DNA from: DAIDKA01 sp036521075
GTDB taxonomy: Bacteria; Pseudomonadota; Gammaproteobacteria; Steroidobacterales; Steroidobacteraceae
Assembly: GCA_036521075.1 (NCBI GenBank)
Contig: DATDIL010000148.1
Location: 10,478 to 74,477, forward strand
Direction of reading: 5' to 3'
Length of the DNA: 64,000 nucleotides
The notes under the pieces were generated by a model. That model did not search any database. It worked only from the letters and a program-made list of their open reading frames with translations, and was not told the origin of the DNA. Positions 17,036 to 26,229 of this stretch are shown here, one piece after another (position 1 is the stretch's first letter; the number at the start of each line of letters is the position of its first letter). The position numbers and the translations under genes were made by a program.

Positions 17036-18050
17036 TCTCCATATGTATGGGCTCGTGCCTGCGTGGCGGCACGGCGTGTGCGGCCAGGCCTTTAAGCTCA
17101 AGCCATTCGCGATTGAAAAGACGTGACTGATACTTCGCGCCGCCATCGCACAGCACGGTCACGATGGTGTGGCCGGGGCCCAGATCGCGCGCGACCCGAA
17201 CTGCGGCGGCGACATTGATGCCGCTGGTGCTACCGACGAACAGACCCTCTTCGCGCAGCAGGCGATACACGTAATGCACGGTGTCGCCGTCCTCGATATG
17301 CACGGCGTCATCCAGCGGCGCGTCCTTGAAGTTGACGGTGATGCGCGCGATACCGATGCCCTCGGTGATGGAGCCGCTGCCAGTGGATTTGAGCGTGCCA
17401 TTGCGCACGAATTCGTACAGGCTGCTGCCGGGCGGATCGGCCAGCACGCAGCGCACCGCGCGCTTGCGGCCCTTCAGATATTCGGACGTGCCGGCCAGCG
17501 TGCCGCCGGTGCCGCAGGCGGCGACGAAAGCATCGACCTTGCCATTGGTCTGTTCCCAGATCTCCGGGCCGGTGGTCGTGAAATGCGCGTGGCGATTGAT
17601 CGGGTTGTCGAACTGATTGGCCCAGATGGCATTGCGCAGCGAGCCGGCGAGGCGCTGCGATACTTTCTGGTATTGATTCGGATTGCTGTAGGGAACGGCC
17701 GGAACCTTGTAAAGCTCAGCGCCCAGCATTTCCAGCAGGCGGTACTTTTCCGGGGACTGGTTGTCCGGCATCACGATGATGCAGCGATAGCCGCGTTCGT
17801 TGCAAACATGCGCCAGGCCAATGCCGGTATTGCCGGCAGTACCCTCCACCACACTGCCGCCCGCGCTCAGCTCGCCGCGCTGTTCGGCATCCAGGACGAT
17901 GGCGCGCGCCGCGCGGTCCTTGACCGAGCCACCCGGATTCATGAATTCGGCCTTGGCGAGGATCTCGCAGCCGGTCTCCTCGCTGACTCCATGCAGGCGG
18001 ATCAGCGGGGTATTGCCGACCGTGCCGGCGAAGCCGTGTGTGATGCCCAT
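17019..18050 (-). CDS. cysK: Cysteine synthase A (O-acetylserine sulfhydrylase)
   Basis: A 343-residue PLP enzyme of fold type II that makes cysteine from O-acetylserine and sulfide. The PLP lysine is K44 in NPGGSVKDRAA; the substrate loop is EGTAGNTGIGLA and the phosphate-binding loop is CGTGGTLAG. It is slightly longer than typical CysK (about 310-325) through a C-terminal tail after the CDGGAKYQSRLFN region. It lies between cysG (24 bp upstream) and the FNR-like gene (overlapping), within a sulfur assimilation run. A cystathionine beta-synthase-like role cannot be excluded, but the context favours cysteine synthesis. Confidence 0.93.
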   Translation of the reverse strand: MGITHGFAGTVGNTPLIRLHGVSEETGCEILAKAEFMNPGGSVKDRAARAIVLDAEQRGELSAGGSVVEGTAGNTGIGLAHVCNERGYRCIIVMPDNQSPEKYRLLEMLGAELYKVPAVPYSNPNQYQKVSQRLAGSLRNAIWANQFDNPINRHAHFTTTGPEIWEQTNGKVDAFVAACGTGGTLAGTSEYLKGRKRAVRCVLADPPGSSLYEFVRNGTLKSTGSGSITEGIGIARITVNFKDAPLDDAVHIEDGDTVHYVYRLLREEGLFVGSTSGINVAAAVRVARDLGPGHTIVTVLCDGGAKYQSRLFNREWLELKGLAAHAVPPRRHEPIHMENVLVA

Positions 18051-18074
18051 AAGTAATGTGTTGCTCCGGGTGGG

Positions 18075-19496
18075 CTATGCCACACCCTCCAGGCAGGGCT
18101 CGAGACTTGCGAGCGCCTGTTGTTGTACGAGGCGGGTGACCTCACCCACGAATAGTAGCGCCGGGGCTGCGAATCCCCCCGTGCGCGCGGTCTCGGCGAT
18201 ATCGGCAAGTGTGCCACGCACCACGCGTTGTGTCGGCAAGGTCGCCTGGGCAATCAGCGCCACCGGCCGGTCGGAAGGGGCACCGGCCTTGCGCAGCCGC
18301 TCGGTCAGGCCGGAAAGCTGCGCCATCGCCATATAGAAGACGACGGTATGCCCGCAGCGCGCCAGGGCCGGCCAGTCCAGCGTATCGGCGACGGCGACAT
18401 GGCCGGGTGCGAAGGTGACGGACTGCGAGACCTCGCGTAACGTGAGGGGGATCTGGGCCGCGGCGGCGGCACCCAGCGCGGAGGTGATACCCGGCACCAC
18501 GGTCACGGGAATGCCCTCGCGCACGACGGCCGCGATCTCCTCGCCACCACGTCCGAATACCAGCGGGTCCCCACCCTTCAGGCGCGCCACCTTCAGTCCC
18601 CGCCGGGCATGAGTGATCAGCATGGCGTTGATCCGATCCTGCGCCAGCACCGGATCACCCACCTCCTTGCCGACGAAAATCCGCGTGGCCTCGCGGCGCG
18701 CGCGTTCAAGTATCGCCGGTGACACCAGCCGGTCGTACAGCAGTACATCAGCCTGCTGCAGCAGCTGCAGGGCGCGCAGGGTGAGCAGGTCCGGATCCCC
18801 GGGGCCGGCGCCGATCAGATAGACCTCGCCCGGGAGGAGGCCATCCTTGCAGGCGGCGAAGGCCTGCAGTTCGGCACTGAACGCGCGGCGGGCGGCGGAT
18901 CCATCGACCGTCAGCGTTTCAAGATTCGATGCCGCACCAAAGAAGCGCTCCCAGAACGGACGACGCAGCGCCGGTTGCAGCACGCGGTTGACCTGCTCGC
19001 GCTGGCTGCCGGCGAAGCGGGCGAGGGCGCCCAATTGTGCCGGCAGCAGCGACTCGATCCGCTCGCGCACCCGGCGGGCAAGCACCGGGGTCGTGCCAGC
19101 CGAACTCACAGCCACGATCAGCGGTGAGCGGTCGACGATCGCCGGCAGGATGAAATCGGAAGTGTCGGCGTCATCGGCCACGTTGACGGGTATGCCGCGG
19201 GCGCGGGCGAGCCGCGACACCTGCGCATTGGTTTCATCCGAATCCGTGGCTGCAATAACCAGCGCTGCTCCCTCGAGGTGGTGGCCCGCAAACGCGGCGC
19301 ATTGGTGGGACATTTGTTCGCCGCCGGTGTGCAGCTGCAGCAACGCCGCAGTGCCGGCGGCCAGCTCAGGGGCCACGAGGCGCACCCGCGCCCCGCACTT
19401 CAGCAGCAGCTCGGCCTTGCGTGCAGCGACGGCTCCGCCGCCGATGACGACTGCAAGCCGGTCCTGCACCCGCAGAAATATCGGCAGGTAGTCCAT
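18075..19496 (-). CDS. cysG: Siroheme synthase (multifunctional CysG)
   Basis: A 473-residue fusion. Residues ~1-210 form the precorrin-2 dehydrogenase/ferrochelatase part, with the NAD site VVIGGGAVAARKAELLLKC and the ferrochelatase-type VSSAGTTPVLARRVRE. Residues ~215-473 form the uroporphyrinogen III methyltransferase, with VYLIGAGPGDPDLLTLRA, VARLKGGDPLVFGRGGEE and VVPGITSALGAAA. It makes siroheme, the cofactor of sulfite and nitrite reductases, which fits its place between cysH and cysK. In the segment after VGK the usual His-containing loop reads EVGDPVLAQ, a mild deviation. Confidence 0.95.
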   Translation of the reverse strand: MDYLPIFLRVQDRLAVVIGGGAVAARKAELLLKCGARVRLVAPELAAGTAALLQLHTGGEQMSHQCAAFAGHHLEGAALVIAATDSDETNAQVSRLARARGIPVNVADDADTSDFILPAIVDRSPLIVAVSSAGTTPVLARRVRERIESLLPAQLGALARFAGSQREQVNRVLQPALRRPFWERFFGAASNLETLTVDGSAARRAFSAELQAFAACKDGLLPGEVYLIGAGPGDPDLLTLRALQLLQQADVLLYDRLVSPAILERARREATRIFVGKEVGDPVLAQDRINAMLITHARRGLKVARLKGGDPLVFGRGGEEIAAVVREGIPVTVVPGITSALGAAAAAQIPLTLREVSQSVTFAPGHVAVADTLDWPALARCGHTVVFYMAMAQLSGLTERLRKAGAPSDRPVALIAQATLPTQRVVRGTLADIAETARTGGFAAPALLFVGEVTRLVQQQALASLEPCLEGVA

Positions 19497-19539
19497 GGGG
19501 TGTCATTCAGGTTCAGGACCTGGATTCTGTCAACCCTTG

Positions 19540-20283
19540 TCAACCCTGGGCCGCCACACCGCTGGTCGCAATGCGCGCGGTCGCATGGGCCTTGGGGTGC
19601 AAACCACACTCGCGCTGCTCGGGCTGTTCCCACCACCAGCGACCGGCGCGATGATCCTCGCCCGGCATGATCGCCCGGGTGCAGGGCGCGCAGCCGATAC
19701 TCGGATAACCCTTCTCATGGAGGCTGTTGAAAGGCAGTTTACGTGCACGGATGTACGCCCAGACCTGCTCCTCGGTCCAGTCGAGCAGGGGGCTTATCTT
19801 GTACAAACCGTTCTGCGCATCCCACTCGATGGCTGCGCCTTCCGCACGGGTCTTGGACTGTTCGCGCCGCACGCCGGTCACCCACGCAGCGTACCCGCCC
19901 ACGAACTTCTTGAACGGGACGACCTTGCGCGCGCTGCAGCAGGCGCCACGCGCCTCGGTGCTGTCAAAGAAACCGTTGATGCCCTGACGCGTCACCAGGT
20001 CGGACACATCCTGCCCATCCGGGTAAATCACCCGGATCTTGTTGTCGTAGCGACGCTGCAGCTTGGCGAGCAGCTCGTAGGTTTCCTCGTGCAGCCGTCC
20101 GGTGTCGATGCTGACGATATCGATCTCCGGCACGCTGTTACAGATGATGTCCGTCAGCACCATGGCTTCGGCACCAAGACTGTTCGCGTACACGAGTCGG
20201 CCGTATTGGGGTACGGCCGCGGCCAGGAAGTCGCGGACCTGCGCCGCCTTCGATTCCAGTTCCAGGGTCAGTATCTGCGCCAT
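19540..20283 (-). CDS. cysH: Assimilatory adenylyl-sulfate (APS) reductase, CysH family
   Basis: A ~247-residue reductase that makes sulfite from activated sulfate using thioredoxin. It carries both cysteine pairs that bind a [4Fe-4S] cluster in APS reductases: C115-C116 (GACCSARK) and C198/C201 (GCAPC), plus the catalytic C226 in ECGLH. The cluster cysteines mark the APS-using rather than the PAPS-using E. coli type. So a CysC kinase may not be needed. The ATG at 20283 (MAQILTLELE) is preferred by similarity to family N-termini; an ATG at 20328 is possible. It is divergent from cysB. Confidence 0.93.
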   Translation of the reverse strand: MAQILTLELESKAAQVRDFLAAAVPQYGRLVYANSLGAEAMVLTDIICNSVPEIDIVSIDTGRLHEETYELLAKLQRRYDNKIRVIYPDGQDVSDLVTRQGINGFFDSTEARGACCSARKVVPFKKFVGGYAAWVTGVRREQSKTRAEGAAIEWDAQNGLYKISPLLDWTEEQVWAYIRARKLPFNSLHEKGYPSIGCAPCTRAIMPGEDHRAGRWWWEQPEQRECGLHPKAHATARIATSGVAAQG

Positions 20284-20437
20284 ATGCGATGACTTTACGG
20301 GTGACAATCCGGTAACAGAACGAATCATTGCTTCTGATGAGCTGCGTCACGGTTATGTGGCTGGGTGGCGAACATGCCCTGCGGTTATAATGGGGTTGCC
20401 CGGACATTACGGAAGGGTCTGAAGGGGACGGGTTCTC

Positions 20438-21415
20438 ATGAAGTTGCACCAGCTGCGCTACCTGGCGGCCGTGGCCCAGAGTGGACTTAACATAACGGCT
20501 GCCGCTCAGAAACTGCACACCTCCCAGCCGGGAGTCAGCAAACAGATCAAGTTGCTCGAGGATGAACTGGGCTTTCAAATCTTCACCCGCGAGGGCCGCA
20601 ATCTCACCCGCATCACCCCCGCGGGCCAACAGGTCATCGAGCGGGCCTTGCAGATCCTCAAGGAAACCCAGGCCATTCGCGACCTGGCCACAGAGCTGCG
20701 CGATGAGGGTCGGGGCAGTCTTGCCATTGGCACCACCCACACGCAGGCGCGTTACGTGCTGCCCGAGGTGATCCAGAAGTTTCGCGCCAGCTATCCGGAC
20801 GTGCGCCTGAATCTTCACCAGGGCACCTCGGAGCAGATCGCGGAAATGGTTGCGCAGGATCGGATCGATTGCGCCATCAACACCGGTTCGGAGCATCTGT
20901 TCAGTGATCTGACCTTGCTGCCGTGCTATCGGTGGCACCGCGTGATCGTGGTGCCGCGCAATCACCCGCTGGCTGAAGTTGCCAAACCAACCCTGAAGCA
21001 GCTGGGGGCCTATCCGCTGATTACGTACACGTTCAGCTTCAGTGGTCCGTCCTCCCTGCATCAGGCTTTCACCAAGGCCGGACTGACGCCGGATGTGGCC
21101 ATTACTGCGCGTGACTCGGATGTGATCAAGACTTACGTTCGCTTGGGGCTGGGGGTAGGGCTGGTCGCGCAGATGGCCGTCAACGCCCACGAAGATGCGG
21201 ACCTGGTGTTCATGGACGCCTCGCACCTGTTCTCCAGTCACGTGACCTGGATCGGTTTTCGGCGCGGCGTGCTGCTGCGCAAGTACATGTATGACTTCGT
21301 GCACCTGCTGGCACCCCACCTTGATCGCCGGGTGGTCGACCGCGCACATCGCATGACCAGCGCCGCCGAGGTCGCGCAACTTTTTGAGGGCATGGAGCTG
21401 CCGCAGTGGCAGTAG
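20438..21415 (+). CDS. cysB: CysB-type LysR regulator of sulfur assimilation
   Basis: A 325-residue LysR-family activator. The winged-helix region begins MKLHQLRYLAAVAQSGLNIT and includes HTSQPGVSKQIKLLEDELG, as in CysB/Cbl. The effector domain shows IGTTHTQARYVLPEVIQKF, typical of CysB (O-acetylserine/sulfate sensing). It is divergent from cysH with about 150 bp between the starts, which must hold the cys operon promoter and CysB site. It is expected to activate cysH-cysG-cysK when sulfur is low. Confidence 0.93.
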   Translation: MKLHQLRYLAAVAQSGLNITAAAQKLHTSQPGVSKQIKLLEDELGFQIFTREGRNLTRITPAGQQVIERALQILKETQAIRDLATELRDEGRGSLAIGTTHTQARYVLPEVIQKFRASYPDVRLNLHQGTSEQIAEMVAQDRIDCAINTGSEHLFSDLTLLPCYRWHRVIVVPRNHPLAEVAKPTLKQLGAYPLITYTFSFSGPSSLHQAFTKAGLTPDVAITARDSDVIKTYVRLGLGVGLVAQMAVNAHEDADLVFMDASHLFSSHVTWIGFRRGVLLRKYMYDFVHLLAPHLDRRVVDRAHRMTSAAEVAQLFEGMELPQWQ

Positions 21416-21443
21416 CGCCGGCGGATCTGCCCGCAGTGGCGCA

Positions 21444-22058
21444 TCACACCTGCTGAAGATTCAGCAAGTCCTCCGGCGTGTCAATGTCAATGGCCGCGCT
21501 TTGCAGCGGCACCCTGATAACGCGGTCACCCCCGCGCTTCAGCAGCGCGCGGGCGCCCGCATCGCCGCGCAGCGCGCTGAGCGCGGCGAAGTCTTCGCGT
21601 GGAAAGATGGCCGGCACCCCCGCGGTACCCGCGTAATGGGCGGCGACGATGCACTGGGGTTGCCGACGCCAGCTGCCGACAAGGCGGCGCAGATCCTCCG
21701 CAGTGATGGCGGGTTGATCCGCCAGCATCAGCATGGCGGCATCGGCGGCGGCGGGCACGCGGGCGATTCCCGTACGCACGGAGCTGCCCAGGCCTTCGGC
21801 CCAATCGCGATTGATCACGATGGTCGCCGGCGTGTGCCGTAACAGCGGTGCCAGCTCGGCGGCGTTTGCTCCCAGGACGACGGTGACTGACTGGCCGGCG
21901 ATTTCCACGGCCCGGGAGACGGCCAGGTGCAGCAGCGGGCGGCCGTTCAGGCGCACCAGTTGTTTCGGGGAGCCGAACCGGGTCGAAGCGCCCGCCGCGA
22001 GTACGATGACGTGCAGATTCACGCCCGGGTCCGCGGCGGGGATGACGGGCTCGTTCAT
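21444..22058 (-). CDS. MocA-type molybdenum cofactor nucleotidyltransferase
   Basis: A 204-residue MobA-like NTP transferase. The nucleotide motif VIVLAAGASTRFGSPKQLV is followed by LMLADQPAIT and INRDWAEGLGSSVRTG, the pattern of MocA enzymes that add CMP to molybdopterin for xanthine oxidase-type enzymes. It is the last of three co-directional genes with an unknown gene (4-bp overlap) and xdhC, consistent with MCD cofactor supply to a molybdenum hydroxylase. The hydroxylase subunits themselves are not in the window. Confidence 0.88.
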   Translation of the reverse strand: MNEPVIPAADPGVNLHVIVLAAGASTRFGSPKQLVRLNGRPLLHLAVSRAVEIAGQSVTVVLGANAAELAPLLRHTPATIVINRDWAEGLGSSVRTGIARVPAAADAAMLMLADQPAITAEDLRRLVGSWRRQPQCIVAAHYAGTAGVPAIFPREDFAALSALRGDAGARALLKRGGDRVIRVPLQSAAIDIDTPEDLLNLQQV

Positions 22059-22513
22059 GTGAGTCCGGCGGCCGCGCGCGCCGCGGCGTACAGCTGCCGC
22101 TCCTCGAGAATCGTATCAGCGCTCAAGTGGGCGACCTGGCGCCAGTGGCCGATCCGCAGCGTTGCGCCCGCCACCGCGTCCAGTGAATCGCTCCAGGCCT
22201 CGAGCAGCGCCAGCAGGCGCTGGGCCTGCACCCTCCGTGAGCGGGCCGCTGGCGCCTCGACAGCGTGCGTGGCGATGCTCGACACGTCGGTCAGTTGCGC
22301 ACGCGTCGCGGCGGCAATCGTGGGTACGGCCTGCAGCGCCGAGCGATGGGCGCTGAGCTGCTGGAGCAACCGCTGGCTGGCCCACTCGACGTAGGCGGCG
22401 ACGGGCCGAGCCATTTTTGCCGGGTCGGTCCCCTGACGCACAACCAGCAGGATTTCGCGCAAGTGAGCGCGCTCGGCGGCAAGCTGCTGGCGGATGAATT
22501 CGGTCTCGTTCAT
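22055..22513 (-). CDS. Uncharacterised helical protein between xdhC and mocA
   Basis: A 152-residue soluble protein of unknown family. It is predicted almost entirely helical, rich in Ala, Arg, Gln and Leu, with no signal peptide, cysteines or membrane segments. It begins MNETEFIRQQLAAERAHLRE. A tandem-helix character is clear (LLQQLSAHRSALQAV, AQRLLALLEAWSDSLDAV). It overlaps mocA by 4 bp and starts 17 bp after xdhC. The tight packing suggests a role in maturing the same molybdoenzyme, but that is inference from context only. Confidence 0.8.
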   Translation of the reverse strand: MNETEFIRQQLAAERAHLREILLVVRQGTDPAKMARPVAAYVEWASQRLLQQLSAHRSALQAVPTIAAATRAQLTDVSSIATHAVEAPAARSRRVQAQRLLALLEAWSDSLDAVAGATLRIGHWRQVAHLSADTILEERQLYAAARAAAGLT

Positions 22514-22530
22514 CGCTTTGCGGCGGCCCT

Positions 22531-23601
22531 CTAGAATGGGCCACCGGGCGCCCCATGCAGTCGCGCATGAATCTCGGCGACGATCGATAGGGCGATGGAT
22601 TCTGGCGCGCGGCCACCGATATTCAGGCCGATGGGGGAGCGCAGCCGGCCGTTGAGCCCGGCCGCATTGCTGCCCAGATCCCCGAGCAGTTTCTCGCGGC
22701 GCGCCACCGGGCCCAACAAACCCACGTAGGGGATGGACGAGCTGCTCAGGGCACGCAGGTAGAGCAGATCGGATGGCAGGTGGTGACTCATGACGATCGC
22801 GGCATCATAACGATCCATGGCCACCGTCTGCGCCACACTCTCGGCTCGTCCCAGGGTGACTTGTTCAGCCGCCGGAAAGCGCTCGGACTGCGCGTAGGCG
22901 GGGCGGTGGTCGTACACCGTAATCCGCCACGCCAGGCGCGCCGCAAAATCAACCAGCGGCTGGGCATCCGGTCCCCCGCCCAGCAGCAGCAACCGAGGCG
23001 GCAGCGACAAGGGCACGGCCAGCGCCCGCAAGGCATCGGACTGGGACCCGAGGATGCTGGGACGGCCTGTTTCCAGGGCGCGCGCCAGCAGCGCGTGCAT
23101 GGCATCCTGCATCCCCGGTGGCACCGGGTGACCCCCGGGCTGGTCGTCCGGGAGGACGATGCTTCCGGCGGGCAGGCTGCCGTCGGGCGAGGCCACCACC
23201 ACCGCGGCGGCCACCCGCTCGTGCCGCTGGTGCGCCGACACGAACCGATCAAGAGGCTGCCAGGCGCTCTCGGGGCCCACCCGCAGCAGCAGGATCTGCA
23301 TGGCGCCTTCGCACCCCACGCCGAGGCCCCACAACAGGTCATCGGTGCCGCGCGTGTCATAGGTGATCAGCTTGGCCTTGCCGCTGGCCATGACCTGCAG
23401 CGCGTGCTCACGCAGATCCGACTCCAGGCACCCGCCGGACAGCAGCCCTGCATACTGGCCGTCCGCTGCAATCAGCATCAGGGCGCCGGGCTTGCGGTAG
23501 GTCGAACCGGTGGTATGCACCACTACGGCCAGCGCGACGGCGCGCCCGGCACGGCGCTCCCGCTCGTACAGCGGCAATAGTGGCGCGATCAGGGTTTCCA
23601 T
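22531..23601 (-). CDS. xdhC: XdhC/CoxI-family molybdoenzyme maturation factor
   Basis: A ~356-residue protein of the XdhC family. The N-terminal domain has VHTTGSTYRKPGALMLI, GLLSGGCLESDLREHA and YDTRGTDDLLWGLGVGCEG; the C-terminal Rossmann domain has LLLLGGGPDAQPLVDFA and IVMSHHLPSDLLYLRAL, ending in the family's IGLNIGGRAPESIALSIVAEI. These proteins bind and sulfurate molybdenum cofactor for xanthine dehydrogenase-type enzymes. The ATG at 23601 is preferred from family N-termini; an upstream in-frame start at 23652 exists. It is divergent from thrA. Confidence 0.92.
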   Translation of the reverse strand: METLIAPLLPLYERERRAGRAVALAVVVHTTGSTYRKPGALMLIAADGQYAGLLSGGCLESDLREHALQVMASGKAKLITYDTRGTDDLLWGLGVGCEGAMQILLLRVGPESAWQPLDRFVSAHQRHERVAAAVVVASPDGSLPAGSIVLPDDQPGGHPVPPGMQDAMHALLARALETGRPSILGSQSDALRALAVPLSLPPRLLLLGGGPDAQPLVDFAARLAWRITVYDHRPAYAQSERFPAAEQVTLGRAESVAQTVAMDRYDAAIVMSHHLPSDLLYLRALSSSSIPYVGLLGPVARREKLLGDLGSNAAGLNGRLRSPIGLNIGGRAPESIALSIVAEIHARLHGAPGGPF

Positions 23602-23667
23602 CCGCCAATTATGCTTGAAGTTGCGTCGATCCGACGGCGTCAGTAGAGTCACGCGGCCTTTTTTGGC

Positions 23668-26229
23668 ATGCGCGCAGCAGACGTTCAGATGAGTTCAAGC
23701 ATCACGGGTTCCCCGGCTTCCCTCGCCGTCTCCTCGGCCCCGCACAACCAGTCTATCGACAGCTGGGTGGTGCACAAATTCGGCGGCTCAAGCGTCGCCG
23801 ACGCCGCCTGCTTCGAGCGCGTGGCCGACATTCTGGAGGCGCAGCCGCACAGGCGTCTCGGGGTCGTCCTGTCCGCGTGCCGCGGGGTCACCGATGCACT
23901 GCTGCGCCTGGTCGCATGTGCCGAACAACAGGACGAGCGTTACCAAAGCGAGCTGCAGGGGCTGCGCGATCGCCACGCCGGCATTGCGCGGGCGCTGCTG
24001 TCGGCGCAAGCCGCTTCCTTGTACCTGTCGGCCATGGACCGGGACTGTCATGACATCGAGGGGATTCTGCACACCGTCCAGCTGACCCGCTCGGCCGCCG
24101 ACACTGTCCGCGACCTCATCGCGGGGTACGGCGAGATCTGGTCGACCCGGCTGTTCCACAAGTACTTTGAAGCGCGCACCAAGCGTGCGGGCAAGACGCT
24201 GTGGCTGGATGCGCGCCGCATCGTCATCGTGGAATGGAGCTCGCTGGGGCCGGCCGTCCAGTGGACCGAATCGCAGGAGAACCTGAAGCGGCTCGTCGGC
24301 GCCGATTTTCAGGGCACACTGATCATCACCGGTTTCATTGCCTCCGATCGCAAGGGGCTGCAGACCACTCTCGGCCGCAACGGCAGTGATTTCTCCGGCT
24401 CAATTTTCGGCGCCTTGCTTGCTGCGGCCGAGATCCAGATCTGGACCGACGTGGATGGCGTGCTGTCGGCGGATCCGCGGCGCGTGCCTGATGCGAAAGT
24501 CATCGATTCCCTGTCCTATAACGAGGCGATGGAGCTGGCGTACTTCGGCGCCAAGGTCATCCATCCGCAAACCATGGCGCCGGCCATCCGTCGCAACATT
24601 CCAATCTGGATCCGCAATACCTTCGCATCGCACAAGCCCGGATCGTTGATCTGTGCGGCCCCGGAGTCGACGCTGCCGGTGAAGGGCATCACCAGCATCG
24701 ATGGGGTGGCACTGGTGAACGTCGAGGGCGCCGGCATGATCGGTGTGCCCGGCACGGCGCATCGTCTGTTTGGCGCGCTGCGCGAAGAGGGCATCTCGGT
24801 GACCCTCATTTCCCAGGGTAGTTCCGAACACTCGATCTGCTGCGCGATACCCGCGGACCAGGCCGAACGCGCAGCCCGTGTGGTGCGCGACGCGTTTGAT
24901 CGCGAACTGACCGAGGGCCAGATCCAGCGTGTGGATGTGGACACCGGACTGGCCATCCTCGCCGTCGTCGGCGATGGCATGGCGGGGATGCCCGGAGTAT
25001 CGGCCAAGGTGTTTGAGGCGTTAGGCGGTTCGGCGGTCAATGTGCGCGCCATCGCCCAGGGTGCCAGCGAGCGCAATATCTCGGTGGTGATCGATGCCAA
25101 GGATGCCACGCGCGCATTGCGCGCGGTGCATTCCAGTTTCTACCTGTCGCCGCATACACTTTCGATCGGCGTGATCGGACCCGGCACGGTGGGTCGGGTG
25201 CTGCTGGACCAGTTGGCCTCGCAGAGCAGCCGCCTGCGCGAGCAGTTCCAGATCGATCTGCGCGTGCGTGGCATCCTCGCCTCCGAGCGCATGCTGCTCA
25301 GCGATTCGGGCATCGACCTGGCCGACTGGAGCACCGCCTTCAAGAGCGGCGCGGTCGCCGCGGATCTGGCCCGATTCGTCGAGCACCTGAATGTCGATCA
25401 CCTGCCGCACACGGTGCTGATCGACTGCACCGCCAGCGAATCGGTGGCGCGTAACTATCCGCAATGGCTGGCCAGCGGCATCCACGTGGTCACCCCGAAC
25501 AAGAAGGCCAACAGTGCGCCGCTGGCATTCTACCGCCAGGTGCGTGCCGCGGGCCGCACCAGTGGGGCGCACTATCTGTATGAAGCCACGGTCGGCGCGG
25601 GCCTGCCGATCATCCAGACACTGCGCGATTTGCGCGAGACGGGTGATGAGATTGACAGCATCGAGGGCATCCTGTCTGGGACCTTGGCGTATCTCTTCAA
25701 CATCTACGATGGCAGCGTGGCCTTCTCGGACATCGTGCGCGACGCCAAGCAGCGCGGTTATACCGAGCCGGACCCACGTGATGATCTGTCCGGCATGGAC
25801 GTAGCGCGCAAACTGATCATTCTCGGCCGCGAGATGGGCCTGGCGCTGGAAATGGCGGACGTGCAAGTCGAAAGCCTCGTGCCACCGGGACTGTCCGGAT
25901 CCTCGATCGATGACTTCATGAACGGCCTGCCGAAGTTCGACGCGGGCATGAACGAGCGTTTGCAGGCGGCGCAGGGTCGCGGCAAGGTCCTGCGCTATGT
26001 GGGTCGGATCACTTCCCAGGGCGAAGCGACGGTGGGTCTGATCGAACTGGATCGCGGCCATGCTTTTGCCAATATGGCGCTGACCGATAATGTCGTGCGC
26101 TTTGCCACCGGCCGGTACAATGCCAATGCGCTCATTGTTCAGGGTCCCGGTGCAGGTCCCGAGGTGACTGCCGGCGGCGTGTTTGCCGATCTGCTGCGGC
26201 TGTCCGCCTATCTCGGAGCTCATATTTGA
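23668..26229 (+). CDS. thrA: Bifunctional aspartate kinase/homoserine dehydrogenase I
   Basis: An 853-residue fusion catalysing the first and third steps of threonine synthesis. The kinase part begins VVHKFGGSSVADAACFERVA and includes TTLGRNGSDFSGSIFG. Two ACT regulatory domains (about residues 330-490: LFGALREEGISVTLISQGSS and KVFEALGGSAVNVRAIAQG) suggest feedback by threonine. The dehydrogenase part has the NAD(P) site GVIGPGTVGRVLLDQL, TPNKKANS and GAGLPIIQTLRDL. Compared with E. coli ThrA the N-terminus is about 25-30 residues longer; a start at 23689 is also possible. No thr leader or attenuator fits the short upstream gap. It is the first gene of thrABC. Confidence 0.96.
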   Translation: MRAADVQMSSSITGSPASLAVSSAPHNQSIDSWVVHKFGGSSVADAACFERVADILEAQPHRRLGVVLSACRGVTDALLRLVACAEQQDERYQSELQGLRDRHAGIARALLSAQAASLYLSAMDRDCHDIEGILHTVQLTRSAADTVRDLIAGYGEIWSTRLFHKYFEARTKRAGKTLWLDARRIVIVEWSSLGPAVQWTESQENLKRLVGADFQGTLIITGFIASDRKGLQTTLGRNGSDFSGSIFGALLAAAEIQIWTDVDGVLSADPRRVPDAKVIDSLSYNEAMELAYFGAKVIHPQTMAPAIRRNIPIWIRNTFASHKPGSLICAAPESTLPVKGITSIDGVALVNVEGAGMIGVPGTAHRLFGALREEGISVTLISQGSSEHSICCAIPADQAERAARVVRDAFDRELTEGQIQRVDVDTGLAILAVVGDGMAGMPGVSAKVFEALGGSAVNVRAIAQGASERNISVVIDAKDATRALRAVHSSFYLSPHTLSIGVIGPGTVGRVLLDQLASQSSRLREQFQIDLRVRGILASERMLLSDSGIDLADWSTAFKSGAVAADLARFVEHLNVDHLPHTVLIDCTASESVARNYPQWLASGIHVVTPNKKANSAPLAFYRQVRAAGRTSGAHYLYEATVGAGLPIIQTLRDLRETGDEIDSIEGILSGTLAYLFNIYDGSVAFSDIVRDAKQRGYTEPDPRDDLSGMDVARKLIILGREMGLALEMADVQVESLVPPGLSGSSIDDFMNGLPKFDAGMNERLQAAQGRGKVLRYVGRITSQGEATVGLIELDRGHAFANMALTDNVVRFATGRYNANALIVQGPGAGPEVTAGGVFADLLRLSAYLGAHI

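Noticed and set aside
23600..23690. Threonine attenuator (leader peptide) before thrA
   Set aside because: The gap between xdhC and thrA is too short, and no Thr/Ile-rich leader or terminator hairpin is visible.
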